Made by a program: the position numbers and the translations under genes. From Branchiostoma floridae (Eukaryota; Chordata; Leptocardii; Amphioxiformes; Branchiostomatidae): DNA of 64,000 nt. The notes below the pieces were generated by a model, which was given only the letters and a program-made list of their open reading frames with translations, had not been told where the DNA came from and ran no database searches. This document shows, one piece after another, positions 34,901 through 47,045 of this stretch. Each line of letters begins with the position of its first letter. Within the stretch, counting starts at the first letter, position 1. The DNA lies in the NCBI RefSeq assembly GCF_000003815.2, contig NC_049989.1, forward strand, positions 11,175,273 to 11,239,272, written 5' to 3'.

Positions 34901-37900
34901 ACTCGTATATTGAGAGGCATCTGAGTGCAGAACAGTTTCAAACCATCATCTTCATCGTTTTTAGAATCATTAGTCTGGTACTCATTAACTATACTCATTG
35001 ACATTGGTTGGTTCATCATCCTTGATTGGTTATGGGTCATCAATGTCTCAATGACGCGTATATGAAGAGTATCTTGTAGTATAACAGTTTGATACCACTA
35101 TATTCATCGTTTCAAAAGCATTATTCATAACTCATCGACTGTACTCATTGACATTGGTTGGTTCATCATCCTTGATTGGTTATGGGACATCAATGTCTCA
35201 ATGACGCGTACATGAAGAGCATCTTGTAGTATGCTAGTTTGATACCATTATCTTCATCGTTTTCAAAAGCATTATTCTAACACTCATAAACTACTCATTG
35301 ACATTGGTTGGTTCATCATCCGTGATGGGTTATGGGTCATCAATGCATCAATGAAGCGTATATGAAGTGCATTTGGGCGCATAGCAGTTTGATACCATTA
35401 TCTTAATCGTTTTCAAAAGCATTATTCTAACACTCATCAACTGTACTCTTTGATATTGGTTGGTTCATCATCCTTGGTTGCTTATGGATCATTAATGCCT
35501 CAATGACGCGCATTTCGGAGCAGAACAGTTTGATATCATTATCTCCATCATTTAGAATCATTATTCTTGTATTCATCAACCGTACTCATTGACATTGTCT
35601 AGCTCATCAATAGGGATGGTTATATACCTCGATACTGCAGTGACGGGCATATGCAGAGAACCTGGGAGCATAAAAGTTTAATACCACTATCTTCATCATC
35701 TTTACAATCAGTATTCTTGTACTCATCAACCGTACTCATTGACATTGCCTGGTTCATCATAATGTGCCATCAATGCTGCAGTGACGTTTATATGAAGAGG
35801 CACCCGGATGAGAAACAGGTTGAGGACATCCTTCGTCTGTCAACCATTAAACATTAACCATAGGTTTGTTATGGGCGTAAGTTTTCAGTCACGCTTATAA
35901 TAGCTTAGGCAAGAGCTGGAAATGGCACAGGCCGCCATTCGAATCCAATGTCACCCATATATTACTTGACTTACTTATATATCATCATCATCGGTCGGCT
36001 GCAACGCAGGCGACTGTAAGTTTCTTCCATGCCCTTCTGTCGGCAGTTAGATGGCGTATCTGCTTTGCGGTATACATAGGACACATATTGATAGACAATA
36101 AGATCAAGAGATGGTCTTATTAGTCGGGGTGATCTGCAAGCTCCCCCAGCTCAGCATAACCCAAATACATGCTATAAGATGGGATTATCCTTTCTTAAGT
36201 ACGAGATATATCATAAGCTTTCTAGAGAGAGAGCAATAGAAAGCCTGTCTTTAATAAGTGCTAGCCCGTATAGGCCAACAGGTCTTAGCAGATTTGGAGA
36301 GAGTGTTGTTTCCATCAAATGACTGTCTGTTCCCTACCACTTCTATTTTAACGACTAGCCTAACTCTAGGGGCAGATAGGTACTAGTAAATGTTTTCAGA
36401 CCCTTATATCCGCCAACTTCGAATTCGTACAGCAAGCTAACATACGTCCGCGAACCTCACGGTATTAAGTACTTTCTAAAAAAAAGTGAACGACTGTCAT
36501 TTTCAGACATCTACTCATAGCTTGTTTCTGGTTATCATACCCGTCCCACTCATTTGTTAGATATGTATGAATGCGTATGAAAATAAATCCGTACATACCA
36601 AACTTTGATGTAGCATGTTGTCCTTCATCATCAATTATGTAAGATGATGATACTCCTCTCTAAAACTCCCCACAAAGCTTAAAAGCCATCTATGTTCGGT
36701 TGTGCCCAAGGGTCAATGTAAATTATTTTCAAATCTTATGTTATTACATTCCACAGGGAACAAAGCAAAGTATCTGTAGCATCTGACATCTAAATGGATC
36801 GGTAGTAAATCCCTTCAATTCGTCATTCAGGAGTTTGTATCTAGAATGTGTGATCATAAACTGGAACGTGCTGTTTATCACGCCTCTTCCAGACAAATAC
36901 GCCCATAGGTGCCCTCATAACTCGTTCCAGACATTGAGCAGTCCGACATCCTGATACGGATCGTAGCAGTGGCACGCACACGCTTAACAATCAACATTGA
37001 TAATGACAAAGAAGAAGATGACATATCAAACTTTAAAAGGTTGCTAAAATTTTTTAGGCGTGTTTACGTTACGTGCATATCATTCATGTTCACCTTCACA
37101 GAATTTAGATGTTAAAGATTTCCAACGTTTTATTAGTAAATGAGAAGAAATTCGACGCCCTAAAGATGCAAATGTGCTGATTCGACTTTTGAACATAGGA
37201 TTATGACAAGATGGTACGTACCACTATAAGGGCACATAGATTAGCTTTCCAGTGATACGTAGTTCTAAGTAACTTACCTAGTAATGATGGAGACATGGTC
37301 AATTTTAAGTTTTGGGATTCGAATTTTTTGTGTGTATATAAACGCCGCGATGCTTTACTCTCGAGCTCAAAGCAGAGCTCTTTCACAAGGCCTGTTGCTG
37401 AAATTACGATTCTATTTTCTGCCTTCTCTAATCTCCTCCCTTTTTAGGAAAGCCAGTGCGAATTTCGTTTGCTTAAATCTTAAACAACACACCCTCCCTA
37501 AAGGCATTTCAATCTCGTAGACTTGCATTTTGTACACAGGGTTTTTAGAAGCCAGCGGGAATCCTTCCGTGTGCTTCCTTTTCCCTGCTGGCTTATCCTC
37601 GTGAAGCGATTGATGAAAAAGCCAATCTTTGTGGGGATCTATCAATTCACAACAAAGTACCATGCGTCGTCCAAACTCTCAAAGCGTAACTTATCTTAGT
37701 AACATGTAATTGCCGTTGCATTTGTGGGATTCTCTTTTCTACACACGCACAAGTACTTCGGGTGAGATGTACGTCCGTGGTTTGAATTTGGAGGACTTTA
37801 AAATTGATTTGGGAGGAGCAGTTTACGCCAAATATCCGACCGTGGAGAGCTGCTGTGGTCTAATGGGGTCGCTTTAGGATTTCCAATAACACAGGGTGAT

Positions 37901-40900
37901 GGCGTTTTGCCAGGAAGGAGTGGTTGTGCTTGAATGAAGCAGGATCTATTGCAAAAATTGTCCGGTTCTGAAATTGTAGTTTGGTTGGTTCAATAGCCGG
38001 CGAACCTTGCAGGCCGAATGAAGGTTCGGAAACGGCTCCAGATGTCTCAATGAGGGGTGGCTGCGGTGCGATAGATGTCGGTTAGCTGAGGAATGAGTCC
38101 ACTCTTCTATCTATAGCGAAACTGATTGTGGACGAGAGGGTCGAGAGTTCGGGTCGTCGTCTGTTATACGACTTGGGAAATGCTCATGTCCTTAGATCGG
38201 GACATTAAGCAGTGCATAAAAACAGTGTTTTTGTCCATCACTAGTTTTGACATTAATTCATATATCCAAACCAAAAATAAAGATCTGAAAAGTCCCGAAT
38301 GTCTTCAAAGCATGCTGTACAAGAAAGATTAAGTTAGACTATATCTGTGTAGACTGCTGGCGACATGGTAGGTAAGTTAAGATTCCGACGCAGTCTGAAA
38401 TACAAACTCGGGAAAAATAAGTGGACAAAATTGGCTCTCTTATACAAGCGTATTTATAGACAGGTACGTAATAACTCCTAGGGCCGTTAACCAGCACATA
38501 ATGACATGATGCGGCGTTGTATTCCCTCCTGTAATGTAAACTTCATTGTATATTCCCAATGTTGTATCCAATTTGGTTCCCATGATCTCCCTTAAATGAA
38601 GTACCGAGTAGTTACATGGGGCTTATTTGTCCCCGTAGGTAGCAGGGTGACTTCGAAGGTCAACACAATCAGTTAATGGACGTTACGGGAGGTGGGTACT
38701 CTTTCAGCGTAACAAGGCTCAAATGGTACATTCGACACAGTCTGGGAGACGAAATGATTAATACAGTGGGATTACTACTCTCTCTGAGCTCTTTGAATGT
38801 AATTTTCACTCAGATTAATGTCATGAGAATCTCCGCTGTTGGTGCAAAGCCCTTCTCTGCCCTTTTGTGTAGCTTTCTATGTAATCAACTTGTTTAGCGT
38901 TTGAAATGAGATTGTTACAGTTGTGCGATTTAAAGCCGGCGGGTCATGTAAAGGTTAAAGGTAATGTCCGTAGGACCGACGTTCGCTGGCTTATGGAGGT
39001 ACTCTGATTTAAACCATCCAGACATTCCGGCGGCAGAACAGAAACATTAAGTTCTCTGTGGATCATTTTATCAAGTTGTACAGCCGGCGAGAAATGTTAT
39101 ACTTCATCCGAAATGAAGTGCACGGCAAATCTTCACCAGCGGTGAAGGATTAAGTGAGAACGTTACCACCCAGAGGGCTATTTTCTTCGCATGAACACTA
39201 AATGGGATCTTGCAAAGTGTACCTGTGGGCATTTCATAGACTATGGATAAAACTTCATTCCACCGTTGTAAACTTTGGGCGCTGTAGAGGCAGTGGGTTG
39301 TGGCTAGACCACGGTATTGGAAGGCGTTGCCTTTTAACTCTCCAACGGAAGTCAGCTACCCATTTTTACACCTGGGTGAAGTGAAGTATAGTGATTTAAG
39401 TGCATTCACAAGAACACAATGTCAAGCCTTGTTGCCTGGTATCAAGGCACTGACTTTTCGGCCTTGTGCCCGCTAGCAGTATCCATTGAACACCATTAAA
39501 GAATGTGTATCCCTTACGAGTGGGTAGATTTGTATTACCTCATTTCAACAAGGACATCAGGTATAGCTATAGACTGATTCATCTTACCCACGCTAGAAGA
39601 CGCAAAGGTCAAAACAAATCAGAACGTACAAACTAACATTGAAGTAGCAACGTCTAATGGTATCAACTGAGCCTGATGCTCAATGACAAGGCATGAACAA
39701 GCATTGATTTGTGGTACCAAATAGTTTGAACACGAGTAACTACAGTTCAGATGTCTTTATATATTCGTCTGGGAAGATCGTTAGATTTCCTTGTCTATTG
39801 GGCTGTTATTAATGGATGGGTTTCACGGTTTTATCGATGTGGTTAAACCGGACGGCCGAGTGAAACGACGTGAATGTGATATTTCCAAGCCCTTTATTAC
39901 TTTCGGGTGGAATGACCGAGCTTAACCGGACAGATCGTAATCTACCGAAGAAGAGTTGCGAATCTCTCAAAGGTAAAGGGCGTTCAATTAGGGTGCAGCA
40001 ACCCTCAACCAACTCTAGGGGGAGTGTAAACCCATGATTGCTTAGCCCTTTATCTGGAATTAAAGTGTAAATTTGACAAAGGTTCAATCCCCTGTAGAGA
40101 ATTAAAAAAAGCCGCCGACTTGTTAGCGTTGCCACCTCTGACGTCCGACTCATCAAGTAGAAAGCTGTCTGTCTGTAAGAATCAATTAAAGTTTCTTAAC
40201 ATTCCATCAGTCTAATGATTGTAGACCCCCAGGAGGTAGAACACTGCAAGTTTGATGTAGGCAATATTCATGGTTTAAAGGTTTGGGTGATTGTCACAGA
40301 ACTAATTTCTGGAAAAGAAAATACATGACTGTGTTCAATATTGTATTTTTAAGCGTCACATATAGCCAAGGCTAGGAAGGTATATCTCCTTTCTGTTGGC
40401 AAGGAACACCATTTGCGTTTAACATTTCGATCGAACGCAACTTGCCAACACTGGAACTTTTGACATTTCATCATAGTTACGGTTTTCTGCAGGAAGGATG
40501 ACCCATGGTATCAGACCTTGACATGTCACCTTACAGAAGCATTGCCTGTTATCTTTATACGCCATGGGATGGGCCGATGGTATATAAAATCTGGCACCTC
40601 TCTCAGCGTGTGGACTAAGTGTCCTCTGATGTAATGTAGACTGTGACCTTGTCTAATATTCCACAGTATCATACGGTGTGTCATGTTTGTGTCTCATTTG
40701 TATTTGATACAGGCTATCTGATTGTGGTACATTCTATAACTGTAGACCATTATCTTATAAATTCCTATGTTACCCATGAAATTGCCACATCTCCTGTTCA
40801 GTACATGCTATGACTGAAGACAACTAACTTACCAGATAGTATGTTACTCAGTCCATGCCATTGCCATGGCTCTACATACAGGCTATGAGTGTAGACCATC

Positions 40901-43900
40901 ATCTGATGTTACCCATGCCATTGCCATGTCTCTTGTTGTACAGCCTATGAGGGTAGACCATCATCTGATGTTACCCATGCCATTGCCATGTCTCTTGTTG
41001 TACAGCCTATGAGTGTAGACCATTATCTGATGTTACCCATGCCATTGCCATGTCTCTTGTTGTACAGCCTATGAGTGTAGACCATCATCTGATGTTACCC
41101 ATGCCATTGCCATGTCTCTACAGGCTATGAGTGTAGACCGTTACCTGGCCATCGTGCACCCCATGAAGTCCCTCCGATGGCGGACGCCGTGCCGTGCCAA
41201 GCTCACCTGCCTCTGCATCTGGCTGGCCTCCTGTGCCATCATCTGCCCCGTGCCGTACTTTGCTGGAGTGGAGGCATTCGTAGGTAAGCATTCCAAGGTC
41301 TCATTTTGACGTTTAAAAAATAATGAATGGCAACCATTATATTGTTGTTGCTTTGTGTCCCAACGTTAACGGTCTATATAAGTGCCCCCTTGAACTGTAT
41401 CAGATTAGCTATACACTGAAAATAATATGCACGCAGATTAGTCATACCAGAATACACACAGAAAGGAGGTTGAACCTCCTTGGGTACAGGTTGAAACATC
41501 AGCGTTACGTTAAGAAGAAAAATATGAGATAACTATATATTGGGGGGGGGGGGCTTTGGTGAACAAGAGCATGCTGGCACGTGACATTGTAGACGAATAT
41601 GGTAGAGAAGAGGAAAACGTTGAAAAGGTGAACTTTTATATACGTGTACCTTCTTTCTCTTTGTTGTCCATCGTTGTTGATGAAGACTTCTACGTGCCTC
41701 TTTCCTCCAATTTATTGTGCACTCGCGTATGAAGCAGGAGTCCAGTCCCGAATCTACAGCTGAACTGGAACTGGCGCTGTCCCAGGTCACTTTCCAAGTA
41801 ACCACACACGTATTCTGTTGTTGCAGATACTACGGGATGCATGCTGCAATGGCCCGGTGACAGTTGGGCCCGAGCCTGGATTGTCTACTGCATCATCCTG
41901 GGTTTCCTCCTGCCGGTGGTGGTCATCACCATCTGCTCCGTGAAGATCGCGAAGGCTCTGGGCCGACAGGCCAACCAGCTCATCTTCGAGGGAGACGTGA
42001 AGTTATCCGCCTCGAGAAGACAACAGGAAGCAAGGAGAAAGCACAAGGTGCAACGGGTCTCACTAAATACAGAAAACAACCGAAAACGACCGAAAACAAC
42101 AATTATTGGGAGATAGCATTCATCTGATATTGGCTTGGATAAGTTCTCGGTATGGGTTATTGACTAGAACTAAGATACATCGAATACTAAAGCTCAACCC
42201 TAGTAAAATATTACACAGTAAGAGAAACCTTAGTACGTATATCACCCAAGCACTTTACTCTAGATCTATAGACACCATGGATAACAAAATATTTCCCCGG
42301 CAGGAAGAAGGCTATGGGTCTACTTTTACCTTTAATAATATTGTCTGGATATAGCCATGTTAAGCATGTATTGTCTTGGATCACAAAGTTATTTATTCAC
42401 AGTCATGATGTAACATGGCAGCCGACGTTTCGTTGAACGTGTGCCACCTTCTTCAGGGCAGTATCAACGACTACGTCAATTTGCATTGCAGCTAGATGTC
42501 GCTGATAACACTGTGGTTCCAAACGCGCAGTATTGTCTAACACATAGATTACTTGTCAAGTAAGAGTATCAACGAGATAATGGTACGTCACTAACCTGAT
42601 GGAATTTATGACGCATTCATTATCCTACAGGTGACGAAGATGATCCTGGCGGTGATCGTGACGTTTGTTGTCTGCTGGTTGCCATTCTACGTCGGACAAA
42701 TCGTCAACCTTGTCGCCAAGCTGCCTCCGACCACACTACTCATGGGTGAGGGAAGGGTCCAGTTTTAAAACATGGCAAATAACAAATATCAGAAAGAATG
42801 TAGATTTTACCGAAATATTTTTTTAAATTGATTTGTTGACACATTTACACATTCGCTCAGTCATATAGCTTAACAATGCGCAGATGTACGACTTGAACTA
42901 TATATTGATGGAATGGTAGGTTGCTGTTTAATAGTACATTTTTGTACAGCGTTTGATATCTATAGCCTTCTTGCAAGCAGTGGTAAAAATCCATATACTT
43001 TGTATTAACTCGATCGTGCCTGCTTATGGCATGCATGAAGGTACTGTAATCAGCCACATACCGTTACTCTGTAGTTTTAGCAGCCGAGTTCAAATGGATG
43101 GACAGAAAGACGACCTGTTTTGCACAGCACAGTAGGAAAAGAGCTCACCTGATAAGCTACCTAGCTCAAAATGCAATTTTGGGTTCAAATGATTTCTTCG
43201 ACAGTGTGTTATAACGAACATTTCGTTTTTAACCTCAGGAGTCTACAACTTCATTCTCTGCTTGAGCTACGTCAACAGCTGCGTGAACCCCTTCATCTAC
43301 TTCCTGGTCAGCGACAGTTTCCGGAAGAATGTCAAGTACATCTGCAGGTACGTATGGCAGGGATAAACGAGGCACCTTCTAATGTTAGGCCCCGTTTTCA
43401 CAAGATGAAGAAAAAATCATTGGAAGACCTTGCTGATCATCGATTGTTACATTAACAATCAAAACAAGAGCTGTTCACCACTCAAAAATCACGACCACAG
43501 CATGTCCAGAACTCGAGATATCAAACCCGGAAGTTCCGCACCAGTACCATAACGAGCCACTAGGAAGCCCAAAGTCTAATTCTTCCCAGGTCTCATCCAT
43601 ACCTACCCACATACGAAACATCGATACAATCCATGCAGGCGTTCATGAGTTAGGGTGGTCTTAAACACATACACACACGCGCACACACACTCATATGGAC
43701 CTTTACATGACACCTTTGTGCCAAGTTTAACTATTTCAAATGAAAAAAAGAACCAGTCGCATCAGAATTATTCATTCTGATGGAATTATAATAGTAAATG
43801 TTACACTTGCATCTTCAAATATGAGAATCAGTAAAGTTTTAAAGGAACCATATTTAAACACTACTGAACGTTCAATGGTTTTCTTTGCATTATCTTCATT

Positions 43901-44214
43901 TATTTCTGTCTCAAACTGGTGATACCTGAATTCGAAAACTTCCGAAAAATGAACCTCTTTTTTAATTTTCAAATACAATTCACAAAAAGCATTACCATGT
44001 CTTCCTCCCGAACAGTCCCCGAGGAGCCGAACTCAGCCGAACCAATACGGAGATGCTGAACAACAGTTTCCGCGCCACGGCTCGTAGAAGAGGCACCCTA
44101 CCGGCCCAGATCGGGCAGCACAGAATCGACAGTCTCAACACAGCTAAGGGCCACAGCATGCCGGACGTCAAGCGGATAGTGAGGGCGACAGACCGCCACA
44201 AGCCAAGTGTTTGA
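28975..44214 (+). CDS. Somatostatin-receptor-like class A GPCR (seven coding exons, 428 aa)
   Basis: A seven-transmembrane peptide receptor of the plasma membrane, expected to couple to Gi-type G proteins like its vertebrate relatives. Coding exons: 28975-29317, 30143-30282, 41124-41283, 41827-42047, 42631-42745, 43239-43347, 44016-44214; all borders are GT-AG and intron phases are 1,0,1,0,1,2. The N-terminus has four N-glycosylation sites (N15, N32, N50, N57). TM1 is about residues 71-96 (GNSLV). TM2 starts NLAIADELFML with D2.50 at 116. The disulfide pair is C142-C219. D149 sits in LTVDAMN at 3.32, the ligand-contact Asp of somatostatin and opioid receptors. Then come DRY at 166-168, CWLPFY at 303-308 and NPFIY at 343-347. 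[19 protein letters not shown] and [11 protein letters not shown] resemble somatostatin receptors most; galanin, opioid or MCH receptor types are less likely. Vertebrate somatostatin receptors usually have an uninterrupted coding region; this gene has six introns. M1 was chosen as the first in-frame ATG; M4 or M31 are alternatives. Intron 2 is 10.8 kb. Confidence 0.92.
29821..29947. mobile_element. Short inverted-repeat element in receptor intron 1
   Basis: ACCACCAACACAGATGA at the left and TCATCTGTGTTGGTAG at the right are inverted repeats about 127 bp apart, with AT-rich interior containing GATTAAGTGT repeats. Non-coding MITE-like element. Confidence 0.6.
29987..30016. promoter_or_regulatory. 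E-box + CRE pair in receptor intron 1
   Basis: CACGTG (29987-29992) and a full CRE TGACGTCA (30009-30016) lie within 30 bp, about 130 bp before exon 2. The same pairing occurs at 10901 and 16131. It may be an intronic enhancer; sequence evidence only. Confidence 0.25.
30283..32076. other. Receptor intron 2, unassigned part
   Basis: AT-rich intronic sequence. The 95-codon plus frame (31617-31904) and other short frames have no features. No internal exon is needed, since exon 2 joins exon 3 in frame at the SCCCIT/AMSVDRY boundary. Confidence 0.5.
32081..33021. mobile_element. piggyBac-like non-autonomous element (941 bp) with TTAA target duplication
   Basis: TTAA at 32077-32080 and again at 33022-33025 flank termini CCCTCATCCGACCGT ... 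ACGGTCGGATGAGGG. TTAA duplication with CCC/GGG ends is diagnostic of piggyBac-type transposition. A subterminal palindrome GGGGTCATTTTTGACCCC follows the left terminus directly, but on the right is separated from it by about 27 bp. This asymmetric spacing recalls the original piggyBac ends. A third copy of the palindrome is internal (32275-32292). TCTGCATAAATTATGATAAT also occurs twice (about 32460 and 32822). No transposase frame is present. Confidence 0.88.
33026..34789. other. Receptor intron 2, unassigned part
   Basis: No gene, RNA or clear repeat recognised; frames are 61-64 codons. Confidence 0.45.
34790..35850. repeat. Tandem array, about 150 bp unit, about 6-7 copies
   Basis: TCATTGACATTGGTTGGTTC and variants recur at about 34995, 35144, 35293, 35444, 35582 and 35733, with a degenerate copy near 34840. 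Each unit also has CAGTTTGATACCATTATC and ATCGTTTTCAAAAGCATTATTC. It lies inside receptor intron 2. Confidence 0.88.
35851..39334. other. Receptor intron 2, unassigned part
   Basis: Frames up to 83 codons on both strands without recognisable domains. No RNA gene or tandem repeat found by eye. Confidence 0.45.
39335..39500. repeat. Dispersed repeat fragment
   Basis: GTCAGCTACCCATTTTTACACC followed by TGGGTGAAGTGAAG matches 9920-9955 (CAGGTACCCATTTTTACACC). The downstream text (CAAGGCACTGACTTTTCGGCC) resembles a tRNA-derived SINE in reverse, but no intact promoter boxes are visible. Confidence 0.4.
39501..40699. other. Receptor intron 2, unassigned part
   Basis: A 115-codon minus frame (40156-39809) has no recognisable domain. 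Nothing else was seen. Confidence 0.4.
40853..41146 (+). repeat. 62 bp minisatellite that duplicates the exon 3 splice acceptor
   Basis: Units start CCATGCCATTGCC at 40853, 40913, 40975, 41037 and 41099 (spacing 60, 62, 62, 62). Each contains a T-rich stretch, ACAG and then (G/C)CTATGAGTGTAGACC. The last, partial unit is the real acceptor and first codons of receptor exon 3 (GCT ATG AGT GTA GAC CGT). Diverged older copies extend up to about 40700. Four decoy acceptors therefore precede the true one. A transcript using a decoy in exon 3 phase would read the VD of VDRY and then reach a stop (CTA TGA) in the next unit. Confidence 0.92.
42400..42620. repeat. Dispersed repeat fragment in receptor intron 4
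   Basis: CCGACGTTTCGTTGAACGTG followed by CCACCTTCTTCAGGGCAG looks like the conserved end of a dispersed retroelement. The 3' part, 42555-42615, is repeated inverted at 44592-44652 with only about three differences. Confidence 0.5.
43445..43620 (-). repeat. Dispersed repeat in receptor intron 6
   Basis: An inverted, diverged copy of the repeat at 8500-8720: CCACTCAAAAATCACGACC, CATGTCCAGAACTCGAGAT and ATCAAAC correspond to the complement there. It is followed by a short ACACAC run at about 43668-43691. Confidence 0.6.
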
Positions 44215-47045
44215 ACTCTTGAAAGCAGTCAATAACATACCGTATAAGGCTTCGGTCACAATTTCACCAGTGACCGCAGTCTGTATAACACAAACTCCGC
44301 TGTCCAGGGCTGTAACTGGCCCCTCCCCGGGGCCGGCGGATGTTTGGCGGGCTGCTATAAGCGAGATTTAATCAGGCTAAAATTTGTCCTGATGGACTGG
44401 CGGGGTACCTTTAGGTGATGTCACGCGGGTAGCTCACGGCGTCTATTTGTTGCCGGTTCACGGGCTGATTTTAATTCCGAGTTTACAAAGAAATCCGGGG
44501 CCCGGCCTGACCCAAATATAGCCACAGGGTGTCAAACGACGACACATCCGAGAGTGCTGTCTCCCCTTTGACAGCCTGTAGGATAATTCGTGCGTGATAA
44601 ATTCCATCAGGTTAGTGACGTACCATTATCTCGTTAATACTCTTACTTGACCAGCCCGTGAACTGCCCGACAGGGCCCCCTTTTTCCAATTGCGACCTAA
44701 GCGTAAAGGGGAAATATTTCCCGGGCGTTCAACTTCGTGGTAGAAAGAAAATGGAGTGATTTTGCAGTGGAAACAATGTTGTAGCCGAGCAGAAGATAGA
44801 AAGAAAATGTTCACTGAAGTTTTACGTTTGCGATAGAGAGAACCATGAACATAAAACCACCGCAAACATTTTCCGCTTTACAGTGATAAGCACTTAAGTA
44901 CTGATAACCTATTAGAAGCTATCGTATTTTTTTAGTGGATTTTGTCCAGTCGAGAACGTCATTCACGCAATACTATATAGATGAATATATCCTATACTGT
45001 CACGTTCACGTGAATTTATATGTGTTTAAGATGTAGATGTCACAGATAAAAATGATTTCATCTATCAACTACACGGACAAAATGTTGTCAGTTCCGTAGT
45101 TAGTCAACTGTCGTAACAATTGAAGTAACTTTAAACTTGCAGACGAGTTTAGGACAATTATGGTAGTAACCAATGTCACCGAGAATACCTACAGCCTGAA
45201 GCAACTACAATAACTTATGGTGTTGTTAAGACCTTTTATGGTGTTTTTAAGACCTTTGGGGCCTTGCCTTATTTGCATTTGTCTAAAATAATCGGAACAA
45301 AATTACATTGTGATGATGTGAAGTTTCTTATAGTCACAAGAAACAAGAATGTTTATAACAACTGGAGAAAAGATGTTTTCCAGGTGTATATCTATTAGAC
45401 AGACATATCATAGCATAAATGTTGTGTAAACCTAGTAGTTAAGTGTCTGTTGTGAGGTTTATAAGTACAGCAGTACCATGATATAACATGATATCTCCGG
45501 TCAAAAGTCATACTTCTGGTGTGGAGACAAAGTTATTTTTTTCATTGGGTAGCGCTCGCGGGTGAAGCTAGGGTTAAGGTTAAGGTTACATGTACATTAG
45601 GGTTATCCAATATACCCCTGACTTCTACTACCATTACCATTGCCCACTCAGTGTGTCTCCACTCCAGTATACTGGAAAACCCCAAGTAGTGCTGCAGCAA
45701 ATATTTGACAGGGTGTAAAATTTGGCTTGACACTCATAGGAGTTCCAATAATAACACATTGAAAAATGGTTACCAAAATTTTGGAATACCTATGCCAGCT
45801 ATTGAAGAATTAGCATCAAAACACTAGACGCTACTACATTGACTTCAGAAATGTAATTTGTGGAAAATTTAACTAAATTGGCGATATGTAACCCTGGTTA
45901 AATAAATATAAACAATAAACAAACCTTGTAATACTTGTACCAATACAAAGATGTGTATAATATGTACTGTTGCCTTTATCTAAATTATGCCTAGTAAATA
46001 AAAGAGTATTGTAAAATAGATTCAGTATAGAAATGAGTGTATATAATAAACAGGAAATGTATACATGTATACTCCATGGTTATATAATGTGCTGGTCACA
46101 GAATAGAGTTAAACAAACTAGAACAAAGGAAACTATGTCTATGTCCATGTCCATGTCCATGTCCATGTCCATGTAAGTATGGCTACTCTTGTCACATGTA
46201 ATATCATTATAAGAGACTGTTATTTTGGAAAATATACACAGATTGATATCAGCTGCGTACATCTTGTATATGACTTTTGTCCAGTATTTTCTACCCGTGA
46301 TACATGTACATGTACAATGTAGTTGTAACAACTAGGTATTTCAACAAGGTTCCTGGTACTTTGCAGTAAACATGATTGATGTTTAGTTCACTGAAATCAA
46401 CTTCAAGTAGTGAAAGATTTTTGGAAACCTCACTTAAGTTAGTGTAGGAAATAAAAACATTCTTGAACTGTATTCTGTAGAAGCCACCGGATACAACCTT
46501 TGCTTGATTTTGTGATATTTTTCACAGTACAACTTCCTTCTGTATGGTGCAATTTTCCTGTGAACACTGATTCGTCATGTTCTCCAACTGCAAGAAAAAC
46601 ACAAAAATGTAATTTATTTAATCTATTGTTCACATGTCATTCAAATAATGAAATCAAACTAATATAGACAACTATGAAGATGAAAATATGGAAAGTGAAA
46701 GACAAAAGGTTTAGTGGTATGTGATCTGCAAAAATTTACTGATCCTAGCCTTCTTTTTGGGGGTGGGGTGTTGGTGCACTGACATAAAATTCAAATTAAT
46801 CATCCGAGTAAAGTGTTGTGGAATTGTTCCTCATTTTCAGCAATAGAAAATTGTGTTTGTAAAAATTGTGTATATCTGAAATATAAAGTTGAAAATAGCA
46901 GCATCTTGATACAGTTCAGTTTTATGTTCTTAAACAGAACAAACAGTATCTGTTTGATTCCTTTGGCTGAAATCTACAAAAAATTGAGAGAATCCCCGCC
47001 AATACAAAACTTTTTCAAGACCTAACCGGTACCACTACTGCACCC
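44215..47045. other. Intergenic region downstream of the receptor
   Basis: Holds the receptor's presumed 3' UTR (length unknown), the inverted 61 bp copy at 44592-44652, a MITE relic (TTTTACGTTTGCG ... CCACCGCAAACATTTTCC) at about 44800-44884, a GGTTAAATAAATA retroelement tail near 45895, and many AATAAA-type sequences that do not single out a poly(A) site. Confidence 0.45.
46134..46176. repeat. Hexanucleotide microsatellite (CATGTC)n
   Basis: About six copies of CATGTC in a row, producing an Asp-Met alternation in the minus-strand frame. Not coding. Confidence 0.9.

Noticed and set aside
795-35850. CRISPR array or prokaryotic system
   Set aside because: Tandem arrays have long contiguous units without spacer structure, and the genes are intron-containing animal genes.
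39809-40156. 115-codon minus-strand frame in receptor intron 2
   Set aside because: No recognisable domain, no splice context and no support beyond length.
45570-45592. Telomere-like GGGTTAAGGTTAAGGTTA
   Set aside because: Only about three imperfect units; not an interstitial telomere array.
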